Counted from the first letter of the stretch, positions 16,344 to 25,718 are shown. The stretch is 64,000 nucleotides of DNA from CBDAPE01 sp965198325 (GCA_965198325.1 CBDAPE010000017.1:558001-622000), one strand, 5' to 3'. Numbers and translations: made by a program. The notes: a model not told the origin generated them from the letters alone.

Positions 16344-18361
16344 TACGCGGCCTCCAGGCGGAGATGAAGGTGGCCGGCGCCGTCGACGTCGGCGACTGCG
16401 TCCGGCGGCAGAACGATTGTCGACCAGTCGTCCTCTATGATCGCCGGCCCGGTCAGCCGTGCGCCCGCGCCCAAGTGGTCGCGGTCGTAACGGGGTGTGG
16501 GGTTTGAGGCGCCTGCCTCGAACCAGCAGTCCGTCGTTGTGCTCGCTCGGGGTTCGCCATCGCCGGGAGGGGCGACGTTCTCGAGAGGGGCCGCGTCGGG
16601 TGTGGCGAGCGTGACGCGCAAGCCTTCCAGTTCCCAGGGTTCATCGGTGGCGAAGCCGTAGAGCCGTTCATGAATTGCGCGAAAATCCCGGCCCACTGCG
16701 TCCGGCTCGACCGGACCGCCGATGGGAACATCGACCGCGTAGCTCTGTCCCGCATAGCGCACGGCCGCGACGTCTTCGCGGCGAAACCCATCGGCGTCGT
16801 GGCCGGCGGCGCGTAACGGGGCCGCGATCTGACCGACGAGGGCCTCGCGCGCGGCTTCGAACCGGTCGCCGTCCCATTGTCCGCTCATCATTCGCACGGT
16901 GCGCTGCTGGCTGTAGCTGAGCTCGGCGGCGGCACAACCGAAAGCGGAGTACAGGCTCGACAGGGCCGGCACCACGACGTGGCGGATTCCGAATTCCCGG
17001 GCGAGTCCGGCAGCATGCATGGGTCCGGCGCCGCCAAACGCGACCAGGGTGCAATCCCGGCCGTCGATCCCGCGTTCGACCGTGACCCGGCGAAGCGCCC
17101 GCATCATGGCGGCATTGGCGACCCGGTGGATGCCGAGCGCCAGGGCCGGGCCGTGAGCGCCCAACGTGTTGCCGAGCGCGTTCAGGGCCCGGTCGGCGGC
17201 CACTCGATGCAGCCGGATCTCGCCGCCCAGCAGACGGCGCTCGTCAAGATAGCCCAGCGCGAGATTGGCGTCGGTCACGGTTGCCCGCTCGCCGCCCTGG
17301 CCGTAGCAGGCCGGGCCTGGCGCAGCGCCGGCGCTCTCGGGACCGATCCGCAGGCCGGCGCTCTGGGTCCAGGCGATCGATCCGCCGCCCGCACCGATCG
17401 ATTCGACCGCGACCATGGGCTGGCGTAGCGGATGTCCGGCAAGGCGGTGGTTGCTACGCAGCTCCGAGCGGCCATCGAGGACGAGGCAAACGTCCGTCGT
17501 GGTTCCGCCCATGTCGAAGCTGATCACTCTGTCGAGGTCCAAATCGTTGGCGATCCGGGCGGTCGCGGCAACGCCCGCCGCGGGCCCGGAGAGGGCGAGG
17601 CTGAGTGGGCGTTCGCGAAGTGCTTCGGGCGGAACCATTCCACCCGCGGAGTGGAACAGGTGCAGATGGCTGTCCGCTGGCTTGGCCTCTGCGAGCTGGC
17701 CGAGATAGGTTGCGACAAGGGGCATGACGCCGGCGTTGAGCACCGTCGAAACCGTGCGTTCGAATTCACGTGCTTCGGGATTGACACGATGTGCGAGCGA
17801 GACGTGAGGGGTCAGGTGGCGGGCGCGGTCGCCGAGGCTTTCTTCATGGCTCGGGTTGGCGTAGCCATGAATCAGGCAGATCGCCAGGGCTTCGGCCCCC
17901 AATGCCGCGGCGTTTGCCAGAGCGGCGGCGGCGCTGGCCTCATCGAGCGGTTGCTCGATCACACCCTCGTGGGTGACGCGCTCATTGACTTCGAGGCGCC
18001 GCTCGGCGGGAACCAGCGGCTCGGCCTTGGGCGGCAGGTCGAGGCGGTAGAGCTCGCGGCGGTTCTGACGGCCGATCTCGAGGGTATCGGCAAACCCGAT
18101 CGTGCTCAGCAAGACGACCCGGGCGAGCCGATTCTCGACGATGGCATTGGTCACCAGGGTGGTTCCGTGGACCAGATCCGCGACGCTCTCCCAGGGTAAG
18201 CCGACGGCCGTCAAGCCGTTGCGCAAACCCTTCAGGGGATCGGCCGGAACGCTCGGGACCTTGGCCCGGCGCGGCGTGCTCTCGCTCGGGCTGTAGGCAA
18301 CAACGTCCGTAAACGTGCCGCCGATATCGACGCCGACGCGCCACGCCACCGCGTCCGTCAC
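16343..18361 (-). CDS. hyuA: Hydantoinase A/oxoprolinase family subunit
   Basis: A 672-residue HyuA with the N-terminal actin-like ATPase loop GVDIGGTFTDVVAYS, then LVHGTTLVTNAIVENR, SLALSGPAAGVAATARIAND, ISFDMGGTTTDVCLV, GAGGGSIAW and AFGGAGPMHAAGLAREFG. HyuA and HyuB together hydrolyse hydantoins, 5-oxoproline or related cyclic amides using ATP. It is full length, but its partner gene is truncated. A GreA-type gene ends just upstream on the same strand (gap of 3 bp), so the three were probably co-transcribed. Confidence 0.94.
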   Translation of the reverse strand: MTDAVAWRVGVDIGGTFTDVVAYSPSESTPRRAKVPSVPADPLKGLRNGLTAVGLPWESVADLVHGTTLVTNAIVENRLARVVLLSTIGFADTLEIGRQNRRELYRLDLPPKAEPLVPAERRLEVNERVTHEGVIEQPLDEASAAAALANAAALGAEALAICLIHGYANPSHEESLGDRARHLTPHVSLAHRVNPEAREFERTVSTVLNAGVMPLVATYLGQLAEAKPADSHLHLFHSAGGMVPPEALRERPLSLALSGPAAGVAATARIANDLDLDRVISFDMGGTTTDVCLVLDGRSELRSNHRLAGHPLRQPMVAVESIGAGGGSIAWTQSAGLRIGPESAGAAPGPACYGQGGERATVTDANLALGYLDERRLLGGEIRLHRVAADRALNALGNTLGAHGPALALGIHRVANAAMMRALRRVTVERGIDGRDCTLVAFGGAGPMHAAGLAREFGIRHVVVPALSSLYSAFGCAAAELSYSQQRTVRMMSGQWDGDRFEAAREALVGQIAAPLRAAGHDADGFRREDVAAVRYAGQSYAVDVPIGGPVEPDAVGRDFRAIHERLYGFATDEPWELEGLRVTLATPDAAPLENVAPPGDGEPRASTTTDCWFEAGASNPTPRYDRDHLGAGARLTGPAIIEDDWSTIVLPPDAVADVDGAGHLHLRLEAA

Positions 18362-18364
18362 CGC

Positions 18365-18871
18365 TCAGACATTCGGGTAATCGATCGAGAGGATCTCGAG
18401 TTCGCGATCACCGGCCGGGCGGTGCCAGGTCACGAGTTCGCCTGTCCTGCCACCGAGCAGTGCGCGGGCGAGGGGAGAGATCCAACTGACCTTGCCGGCC
18501 TCGACGTCCGCTTCGTCCTCGCCGACGATCGATACCGTGCGATGTTCGCCGTCGTCGTCTTCGACGGCTACCACCGCGCCAAAGCAAACTTCGTCCGGAT
18601 TCTGGGATGCGGGATCGACCAGAATGGCGCGCTCGAGGCGCCTCTCGACATAACGGTTCTCGCGTTCGACATGGCTGAGCGGCAGTTTGTTGGCGATGTC
18701 GTCCTGAGAGGAGCGCAGCGTATCCCGCTCGGCGACGAGCGCCGCGTGGCGCGCCTCGAGTTGTGCCAAGCCCGCCGGCGTCACGTAATTGGGATGGGGG
18801 CTCTGTGGCAGGTCCGGTGCGTCGTCGACGACCGCATCCCCATCGGGCTCCTTGACGAAGGCTCGGCTCAT
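18365..18871 (-). CDS. GreA/GreB-family transcript cleavage factor-like protein
   Basis: A 168-residue protein with an N-terminal coiled-coil (YVTPAGLAQLEARHAALVAE, later SHVERENRYVERRLERA) and a C-terminal FKBP-like Gre domain (VCFGAVVAVEDDDGEHRTVS, VSWISPLARALLGGRTGELV). Canonical Gre factors rescue backtracked RNA polymerase through acidic residues at the coiled-coil tip; here the tip region holds SSQDDIANK, so acidic residues exist but the context differs. It is a divergent accessory paralogue rather than clearly the housekeeping GreA. Confidence 0.85.
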   Translation of the reverse strand: MSRAFVKEPDGDAVVDDAPDLPQSPHPNYVTPAGLAQLEARHAALVAERDTLRSSQDDIANKLPLSHVERENRYVERRLERAILVDPASQNPDEVCFGAVVAVEDDDGEHRTVSIVGEDEADVEAGKVSWISPLARALLGGRTGELVTWHRPAGDRELEILSIDYPNV

Positions 18872-18946
18872 GAATCTCTCCCCGGAACTGGCAGCTTAGC
18901 AGAAAGGACGAGCGCCAGGTCCACCGGAATCAAGCAATGAAACGGC

Positions 18947-18980
18947 CTGTGGATATTAACCATTTTCTGTGGATATTAAC
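18947..18980 (+). repeat. Two 14-bp direct repeats CTGTGGATATTAAC, 20-bp period, DnaA-box-like
   Basis: CTGTGGATATTAAC occurs at 18947-18960 and again at 18967-18980, exactly two helical turns apart. The core TGTGGATAT differs by one base from the reverse of a DnaA box (TGTGGATAA). An AT-rich stretch of about 60 bases follows, leading to the first small cysteine-rich gene. The repeat is certain; what binds it is not known. Confidence 0.7.
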
Positions 18981-19058
18981 TTTTCATTAACTACTAAGTA
19001 CGTATCTATTAGATATTAATCGTCTTTTATACAACTTTATATCGAAAGGTGGGCTTAG

Positions 19059-19298
19059 ATGACGCCCTCGACATTCAAGCTGAAGCTTTCACGGCTGGAG
19101 ACCACCTTGATCGACCTCTGGTGCCGGGATAACCCCTGTGCCGTGCACCGGGCATTCCGGCGAGAAGCTCTAACTCGAGGAGAGATCGCCGACCGTGCCG
19201 GGTTCTATGATACCTGCCTGGAGGTTTGCGGAGCGGTCCATTTTTGTCCGCTTCGCCACGGCCGGGCCACAGCCCCTGGCGAAATCGGAGCCCCGTAA
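19059..19298 (+). CDS. Small cysteine-rich protein, paralogue 1 (unrecognised family)
   Basis: A 79-residue cytosolic-looking protein with no signal peptide. Cysteines are arranged C-x4-C near residue 22 (LWCRDNPCAVHR) and C-x3-C-x5-C near residue 53 (TCLEVCGAVHFCPLR). The start ATG follows AAAGGTGG. The next gene, 206 bp downstream, encodes a clear paralogue with the same cysteines, which supports both being real genes. The clustered cysteines suggest a metal site or redox function, but I cannot assign one. An AT-rich promoter region with direct repeats lies upstream. Confidence 0.65.
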   Translation: MTPSTFKLKLSRLETTLIDLWCRDNPCAVHRAFRREALTRGEIADRAGFYDTCLEVCGAVHFCPLRHGRATAPGEIGAP

Positions 19299-19503
19299 GG
19301 CCGCCTGAATCCATCACTGTAGCGCCGCGCAAAGGCTAAGCGGCGCGCCCGCTGACGCCGGCAAAACCGCCGGCTCCCTTCGGCGGCGGCAAGGACCGTC
19401 CCGGCGGCTCCGCCACAATCTTAAGCGTTCATTAACCGTAATAATAGTATGGGTAATCTAGAGATTTAGAACTATGACGGTTGTTATTGAAGGGAGGGCT
19501 GAA

Positions 19504-19749
19504 ATGTCGCCCTCGGAACGCAACCAGGCGCTTTCCAGACTCGAAATTACCCTGATTGATCTGTACTGTCGAAACGACGCTTGCGAGGCCCATCGCGTTC
19601 TTTACGACGTGGCCTGTGAGGGATCGTGTAGCGGTTCTGACGAGCTGTTCTACCGGGTTTGCCTTGAGGTCTGCGAAGCGGCGCATTTCTGTCCGCTCCG
19701 CCCAGGCCGCTCCAGCACCGCGGCACCGAAGAAGCCGCGACCCCACTGA
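19504..19749 (+). CDS. Small cysteine-rich protein, paralogue 2 (unrecognised family)
   Basis: An 81-residue paralogue of the protein at 19059: both share LSRLE-TLIDL-CR at the N-terminus and CLEVC-A-HFCPLR-GR at the C-terminal half, with all five cysteines in register and one extra pair nearby (ACEGSCSG). I chose the ATG at 19504 because GGGAGGG lies 6 bases upstream and it gives an N-terminus (MSPSER) matching paralogue 1 (MTPST); an upstream ATG at 19474 is less likely. Both promoters contain TTCATTAAC in an AT-rich setting. Confidence 0.65.
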   Translation: MSPSERNQALSRLEITLIDLYCRNDACEAHRVLYDVACEGSCSGSDELFYRVCLEVCEAAHFCPLRPGRSSTAAPKKPRPH

Positions 19750-19981
19750 GAAAATTGCACCGGGCGGGTCGACGTCCGGGCAGACGACACCTCGCAGCCG
19801 GGGCGACCTTATTCGGATTTTGGCCCGAACCCGTTATTCCCCATGCGAATTGCCAAACCGATTAGCATCGGCTAATTTCACGGGAATGGAACCCGAAGGA
19901 GTGGTGCGCCCCGCGTTGCGGAAATGCACTCAAGCCGATCATAACGGGACCGACCGGGACAACAGGGGGAGATTGAACATC

Positions 19982-20191
19982 ATGAAACGCTTGATTGCGG
20001 CCACTGGTGCGATGCTTGGCGCGTTTGCTTCGGTGACGGTCGCCGAAGCCCACACGTTGGATCACCATAGCGGCGCCGAGGGCGTGCTTCATTGGCTGCT
20101 CGATCACGGCTATATCGTCGGTGTCGGTCTTGCTTGCCTGAGCGCGCTCTATTTCGTCTTGCGCCGACGCGGGGCGATCCGCAACAAGTAG
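19982..20191 (+). CDS. Small exported/membrane protein with periplasmic His-rich segment
   Basis: A 69-residue product: an N-terminal signal-like helix (MKRLIAATGAMLGAFASVTV ending AEA), a short segment with several histidines (HTLDHHSGAEGVLHWLLDHG), one transmembrane helix (YIVGVGLACLSALYFVL) and a positive tail (RRRGAIRNK). The ATG follows AGGGGGAG at good spacing. The family is unknown to me; the histidines might bind metal. A perfect hairpin follows the gene. Confidence 0.65.
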   Translation: MKRLIAATGAMLGAFASVTVAEAHTLDHHSGAEGVLHWLLDHGYIVGVGLACLSALYFVLRRRGAIRNK

Positions 20192-20220
20192 CTTCCCCCT
20201 GCCTCGGAAGGGATAAGGCG

Positions 20221-20249
20221 ACGGCCGCGTCTGATTACGCGGCCGTTTG
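20221..20249 (+). terminator. Rho-independent terminator-like hairpin
   Basis: ACGGCCGCGT-ctgatt-ACGCGGCCGT is a perfect 10-bp GC-rich stem with a 6-base loop, followed by TTT. It lies 30 bp after the small membrane protein gene and before the convergent methyltransferase gene, so it would end transcription of the former. Confidence 0.65.
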
Positions 20250-20283
20250 CATGCAACGGGGTGATATTCGCCGAAAAGACAAT

Positions 20284-22855
20284 TCAGCCGATGGGACCTT
20301 CGCTAGTCGCGACGACGGCGTATAGCGGATCCGTGGAGCCGGGGTTCGGGCTGTTGTCGAGCCATTCGATCGCCGTCCAGTTTCCCGCGTCCGCGAGGTA
20401 ATGCTCGACCAGCTCGGCGTGACCTTTGTCGTTGAGCGCAAGCCAGATCGCTACGGCCTTCGTCGCGAAACAGCGGTTCGAATAGGTCACGACAAGCGGT
20501 CCGCCCGGCTTGACGACGCGGCCCAAATCACGGAGAACCTCGGCCGGGCTGGTCAGATACTGGATCGAGACGCAGATTGCCGCACCGTCGAACTGGCCGT
20601 CGTCGTAGGGCAGGCGCGGCTCGGCATTGAGGTTCTGGCAGCGCGCCTCATCGAGACGCGGATTGGCGTCGAGTTCCTCCTGGTTGAGTCCGAGACCGAC
20701 AACGCGCCGATACTCAACGTCGTCTGGCAAGTGGCTGACCCAACTGCTCATGAGATCGAGGATCGCGCCTCCGGCCGGCAGCTTGTCCCGGTAAATCTGC
20801 GTGACTGCGGCAATCGCCGGATCATCGATATGAGTGACGAGCCGGGCTTCCCGGTAAAACGCCTCGTCGGCCTCCTCGTCGACACGCTGAAAGGATTCAG
20901 GCGGTAGCACCGGTCGCTCACCCCCGTCCGCCCGAGCATCCGGCTTGCGCGCCCAGAACTGGTACATGCCCGCAAACGTCGTCGGATTGTCGGATTCGAA
21001 TTGATGCCAGTTCGCGAGATTGCGAACGCCCATGTCCTGCGGGAACCGGTTTCGATAGGCGGCAAAGACCGCGGGCTTGTGCATTTCGAAGCCGACGAAC
21101 TCGAGCCCCAGCTCGCTCAGCATCGACTCGATCTGGGGCAGTGTCAGGTGATGTTCGTTGACGTGAAAGATCAGATCTCGACATGACGATAGATTATAGA
21201 AATCCGGAGACTCTGCGACCTGTCGAATCATGTGGTCATCGGGCAGGGCGAGAATGTCCTGCCGGCAGCGACGAATGCCGTCGGGCGTCGATGGATAGCC
21301 TTGTTCTTCGATAAAGGCGCGAGTTGCGGCGATTGGCCGGCGGGCATGGTCGCTGTAGAGCGCGATCCGCATCAGTCCGCCGTCGTTGAGCAAGCCGGTC
21401 AGCACGCGCCACCCGTCCAGCGGGGCTTCCATGTGATGCAAGACGCCCCCGCTCTCGATAATATCGAAGCGCCGGCCGCAATCAGCCAGTTCAAGAATAT
21501 CTGCCTGTGCGAAGTCGATGTTGGCAACGCCGAGTTCGCGGGCCTTGACGCTGGCATAGGCCAGGCTGGCGCGGCTGAGATCGATGCCGAGAACCTGGCT
21601 GTCGGTGTAGCGTTGGGCCGTCTGGATTGCCTGACGGCCAGTGCCGCAACCCGCAATCAGGATCTTCGGGCTCTCCGGCCAGACGATATCGGTCTGAGAC
21701 AAGGCCGGAAACAGGCTTGTCATGACGGTTGCAACCGACACCCGCTCCAATGTGCCTGGCTGCTCCCAGCGGGGATAGGGGTTTTCCTCGTATTGAGCCT
21801 GGACCGCGCGCGAAAGACAGTCGGCGATCGGCGTGAGCGTCGGGATCTCCACGGTCACCGCCTGCTCGGCGAACGGCGCGTCGAGTTGACGGGCGAGGAT
21901 CGGAGCCAGCCACGGACAGTCGGCCGCCAGGTTGCGGCGCATCAGCGCCTCTGCGAAGGGCAGGCGGGCAAGGTGCCGGTAGGCCAGTCGGCAAGCAGGG
22001 CCAGGGCAGGCGGGCAAGGTGCCGGTAGGCCGCAAGCAGGGCCACGTCATGGGCGCCGACCGGTTCGCCTGTGTCAAGTGCCCGGGCCACGTCTTGTCCA
22101 AGCATTTCGACCCGCGCGGTCTCCTCGCTGCTCTCCGGTCCGGCGTATTCTGTGAGGAAGCCCTGTTGGGCCAGTGCGACAAGCGCTTCGGGCGAGGCGT
22201 CATTTCCTCCGAGCAGCCGGTCGCGCCGTGCGGCCGCAAATGCCGCCTCGACGGCTGGATTGGCAAGAACCTCGCGTGCCGTGAACGCGCGAAGCAGGGG
22301 ATCGTCGAAGCTCGGTGGTTGGTCGGCGCGGCGAATTGCGGCGTTGACTGCGAGGCGAAGCCGGCGGGGTTCGACGTTGCCCCGCTCGAGGCAGGTTGCG
22401 AGCTCGCCGGCGATCGTCGGGTCGCTCGGATCGAACCAGCCCTGGGCGAAGCATTCCGCGAGGCCGCTCCAATAGAGCCCGGCATCCGGTTCGAGACGGA
22501 TCGCCGTTCGAAAGCATTCGACGGCCTCGTCGAGCTGACCGAGACGAAGACGCACGTTGCCCAGATTTGCGTGAACGATCGCCCGGTCAGGCGCCTGCGC
22601 GTTGGCACGGGTGAACAGCGCGGCGGCCTCTGCGTCACGATTCTGCTGATAGGCGAGGTAACCCAGCAGATGTAAGGCATCGGCGTTTTCTGGCGTTTGC
22701 TCGAGGACCTCCAAGTATAGCCCTTCAGCAGTCGAAAAATTACCGGCGCGGTGGTGGAACGCAGCCTCGTGGAGTGCCGTTTCGATTCGTGCGGCCTCGG
22801 AGGGGCTCTGCAAAGTGGTCTCGGGACGGGGATCGGGCTGGCTGGCGGGCATCAC
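20284..22855 (-). pseudogene. TPR protein with two methyltransferase domains, frameshifted
   Basis: Read from 22855, the first ~270 codons give TPR repeats (AAFHHRAGNFSTAEGLYLEV, NADALHLLGYLAYQQNRDA, VHANLGNVRLRLGQLDEAVE) and a helical region ending ALLAAYRHLARLP. The frame then changes: from about 21990 the protein continues in a second frame with LAYRHLARLPFAEALMRRN and two class I SAM methyltransferase domains, the first with ILIAGCGTGRQAIQTA and IIESGGVLHHM, the second with LPYDDGQFDGAAICVSIQYL. The shift is caused by a 46-bp tandem duplication at 21961-22044 that repeats AYRHLARLP. Substrate unknown. A sequencing error is unlikely to create such a duplication. Confidence 0.85.
21961..22044 (+). 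repeat. 46-bp imperfect tandem duplication inside the TPR-methyltransferase gene
   Basis: The unit CAGGCGGGCAAGGTGCCGGT... starts at 21961 and again at 22007. The second copy lacks five bases (AGTCG). Because 46 is not a multiple of three, the duplication shifts the reading frame of the host gene. Confidence 0.9.
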
Positions 22856-22980
22856 GGGCGCTTGAGCAAGCCGGCCGGGCCGGCGGGTTCCGGTTGGATC
22901 GGTGCCAGTCTGCCCCTATAAGGTTAACAAAATATCGTCATCGGGCGCGGCTTTGGCGCCCCTGGAAGGAGAGCGGCGCG

Positions 22981-23553
22981 ATGGTCAAGCTTACGAAGAT
23001 CTACACCCGGGGCGGTGATTCGGGGCAGACATCGCTGGGCGGCGGCACCCGGGTCGCCAAGCACGACACGCGGGTCGCAGCCTATGGCACTGTCGATGAA
23101 GCAAACGCGGCGATCGGCGTGGCGCGCCTCGACATCGATGGCGATGCCGACGCCATGCTTATGCGAATCCAGAACGACCTGTTCGATCTGGGCGCCGACC
23201 TGTGCACGCCGGGCGACGATCCCCAGGCGCTCCGGGTCACCCCGGGCCAGGTCGACCGCTTGGAAGCGGAGATCGACGCCATGAACGGCGACCTCGAGCC
23301 CCTCAATTCCTTCATCCTGCCGGGCGGCGGCGCGGCGTCGGCGCAGCTCCACCTCGCGCGCACCGTAACGCGCCGGGCCGAACGGCTGATGACCGAGTTG
23401 GCCGAAAACGAGACCATCAATCCGGTCGCCGTCAAATACATCAACCGGCTATCCGACCATCTCTTCGTGCTCGCCCGTACCCTCAACGACAAGGGGACGG
23501 GCGACGTCCTCTGGCAGCCCGGCGCCACCCGGGAGAACGGCGGTCAGCGCTAG
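22981..23553 (+). CDS. Cob(I)yrinic acid a,c-diamide adenosyltransferase, PduO type
   Basis: A 190-residue ATP:cob(I)alamin adenosyltransferase that makes adenosylcobalamin. It begins with the ATP-binding KIYTRGGDSGQTSLGGG, followed by VAAYGTVDEANAAIGVAR, and ends with the conserved LHLARTVTRRAERLM and KYINRLSDHLFVLARTLN. The ATG follows GGAAGGAGAG. No cobalamin riboswitch was seen in the 125 bp before it. It converges on the malic enzyme gene with an 8-bp gap. Confidence 0.95.
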   Translation: MVKLTKIYTRGGDSGQTSLGGGTRVAKHDTRVAAYGTVDEANAAIGVARLDIDGDADAMLMRIQNDLFDLGADLCTPGDDPQALRVTPGQVDRLEAEIDAMNGDLEPLNSFILPGGGAASAQLHLARTVTRRAERLMTELAENETINPVAVKYINRLSDHLFVLARTLNDKGTGDVLWQPGATRENGGQR

Positions 23554-23561
23554 ACGGCGTC

Positions 23562-24743
23562 CTAACCCAGCGTCGCCTTCGCGGCGGCGCGCACCTTCTT
23601 GGCAATCTCTGGCGCCACCGTGTGATCGAGCGGATGGGGTAGGATCATCTCCGCCGAAACCTCCTCGACGACCTCCGCAAGCGCCTTGGCCGCGGCGATC
23701 TTCATGGCGCCGTTGATGACCGGCGCGCCCGCGTCGAGTGCGCCCCGAAAGATCCCGGGGAATACGAGCACATTATTGACCTGATTGGGAAAATCGCTGC
23801 GCCCCGTGCCGATCACCATGGCGCCGCCCTTCTGGGCTTCGTCGGGCATGATTTCCGGCGTCGGATTGGCCATGGCGAGAATGACCGACTTGTCGGCCAT
23901 GGTCTTGACGTCGTCGGCATCGATGATATTGCCGCGAGAAACCCTGATGAAGGCGTCCGCGCCCTTGAGCACGTCCTTGAGCGTACCCGCCTTGCCCGAA
24001 ACATTGGAATAATCGAGCATCGCCTTCTTCATGTCGTTGAGGTCGTCGCGCCCGCCGTGGATCGCGCCTTTCGAATCGCAGACGATGACATCGGCAACCG
24101 GTGGAATGTCGCTGCCTTCGACGCCGATCCCCCGAATCAGCTTGGCGATGGCTGTGCTGGCGGCACCCGCGCCGTTGATCACCACGTTCATGTCGCCTAA
24201 GGCCCGGCCGGTCACCTTGGAAGCATTGATGAGCGCCGCGAGCAGCACGATCGCGGTGCCATGCTGGTCGTCATGGAAGACTGGAATGCCCAGATTCTGC
24301 AGTGCATCTTCGACCTGGAAACAGCGCGGTGCGGAGATGTCTTCGAGATTAATGCCGCCGAACACCGGTACGATCAGGCGGCAGGTCTCGATGATCTTAT
24401 CCGGATCCTTGGTATCCAGGCAGATCGGCCAGGCGTCGATATTGGCGAACTCCCGGAACAGGAGCGCCTTGCCCTCCATGACGGGCAGCGCCGCCATGGG
24501 GCCGATGTCGCCCAGGCCGAGGATCGCCGTGCCATCGGTCACCACGGCAACGGCGTTGCCCTTGATCGTGAGCTTGCGGGCCATCTCCGGGTCTTTCGCG
24601 ATGACCTCGCAAGGCCGCGCCACGCCCGGCGTATAAGCAAGCGCGAGATCGTCGCGGCTGCCGATGGGTAGCTTGTTGGAAACGTTGATCTTGCCTCTGA
24701 GTTGCTCGTGCAGGATGAGCGAGCGTTCGAAGAAGTCCGCCAT
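23562..24743 (-). CDS. NAD(P)-dependent malic enzyme (oxaloacetate-decarboxylating), short form
   Basis: A 393-residue malic enzyme converting malate to pyruvate and CO2. Malic domain: ALAYTPGVARPCEVI, NAVAVVTDGTAILGLGDIGP and EGKALLFREFANIDAWPI; metal site LEDISAPRCFQVE; NAD-binding domain MNVVINGAGAASTAIAKL. It lacks the C-terminal phosphotransacetylase-like domain of ~750-residue MaeB. I prefer the second ATG (24743), which has GGGGA upstream, to 24755. Confidence 0.93.
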   Translation of the reverse strand: MADFFERSLILHEQLRGKINVSNKLPIGSRDDLALAYTPGVARPCEVIAKDPEMARKLTIKGNAVAVVTDGTAILGLGDIGPMAALPVMEGKALLFREFANIDAWPICLDTKDPDKIIETCRLIVPVFGGINLEDISAPRCFQVEDALQNLGIPVFHDDQHGTAIVLLAALINASKVTGRALGDMNVVINGAGAASTAIAKLIRGIGVEGSDIPPVADVIVCDSKGAIHGGRDDLNDMKKAMLDYSNVSGKAGTLKDVLKGADAFIRVSRGNIIDADDVKTMADKSVILAMANPTPEIMPDEAQKGGAMVIGTGRSDFPNQVNNVLVFPGIFRGALDAGAPVINGAMKIAAAKALAEVVEEVSAEMILPHPLDHTVAPEIAKKVRAAAKATLG

Positions 24744-24936
24744 GGTATCCCCCATGTTCTGTGGTTCGGGTCTCTTGTGTGCGACCCAAAATAGCTAGGC
24801 CGATAATCGTAGTCGGTGACGGCGCTCACTGCCTAGCATTAAAGCGTCGCGCTCTCGCTGCGTTGACCGGTTGCGGAATGGGAATTAGCCTCGGACCGGC
24901 GGCCCGCGAGGCGCGGAGCGCGGTGGAGGCGGTGAC

Positions 24937-25713
24937 ATGAGCGACGATATCGGTATTGCGGTCGATGACCGGGTGGCGACGATCGAACTGCGTCGACCGC
25001 CGCATAATTTCTTTGACGTTGTGCTGATCGAGCGGATCGCCGACGCCATGGAGGCGCTCGACGCCACGCCGGAGTGTCGGGCCTTCGTGCTCGCGGCCGA
25101 AGGATCGTCGTTCTGTGCGGGTGCCAATTTCGGGGGCTATGCCGACCAAGCCGCCGAGCCGCACGGCAAGACGCCCGCAGCCCGGCTTTACGACAACGCG
25201 GTCCGCCTGTTTCGAATCCAAAACCCCATCGTGGCGGCGATACACGGTCCCGCCATTGGCGGCGGTCTGGGTCTCGCCATGGTCGCCGATTACCGCGTGG
25301 CTTGCCCGGAAGCGCGGTTCAGCGCGAATTTCACCCGGCTGGGATTTCATCCGGGCTTCGGCCTGACTGTGACCCTGCCCCGCCAGATCGGGCCGAGCCG
25401 GGCGGCAGACCTGTTTCTGACCGGCCGGCGGATAAAGGGCGAGGAGGCGGTTGCGATCGGTCTAGCGGACGAACTGGTCCCGCTCGACGAGGTACGCCCG
25501 CGCGCCCAGTCGCTCGCGGGCGAAATGGCGGCTTCCGCGCCGCTCGCGGTACAGGCGACCCGCGCGACGTTGCGAGCCGGCCTGGCCGATGCGGTCCGCG
25601 AGGCAACCGATCATGAACTCGCCGTACAGGATCGCCTGCGCGCGACCGATGATTTCCAGGAAGGGGTTGCCGCGATGCAGGAGCGCCGCGTGCCTGACTT
25701 CAAGGGCGCCTGA
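24937..25713 (+). CDS. Enoyl-CoA hydratase/isomerase family protein
   Basis: A 258-residue crotonase-fold protein: VATIELRRPPHNFFDVVLIE, oxyanion-hole segments FVLAAEGSSFCAGANFGGY and AAIHGPAIGGGLGLAMVADY, and the later FSANFTRLGFHPGFGLT. Glutamates at the usual hydratase positions are not obvious, so the exact reaction (hydration, isomerisation or other CoA chemistry) is open. It begins a plus-strand cluster with two acyl-CoA dehydrogenase genes and a CoA ligase, consistent with a CoA-thioester degradation pathway. Confidence 0.9.
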   Translation: MSDDIGIAVDDRVATIELRRPPHNFFDVVLIERIADAMEALDATPECRAFVLAAEGSSFCAGANFGGYADQAAEPHGKTPAARLYDNAVRLFRIQNPIVAAIHGPAIGGGLGLAMVADYRVACPEARFSANFTRLGFHPGFGLTVTLPRQIGPSRAADLFLTGRRIKGEEAVAIGLADELVPLDEVRPRAQSLAGEMAASAPLAVQATRATLRAGLADAVREATDHELAVQDRLRATDDFQEGVAAMQERRVPDFKGA

Positions 25714-25718
25714 GGATC

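Noticed and set aside
18947..19058. Chromosomal origin oriC
   Set aside because: Only two imperfect DnaA-like boxes and none of the usual origin neighbours are present.
21961..22044. CRISPR-like repeat
   Set aside because: Only two abutting copies without spacers, inside a coding region.
22856..22980. A cobalamin riboswitch before the adenosyltransferase
   Set aside because: No B12-box sequence or characteristic fold is visible in the 125-bp leader.
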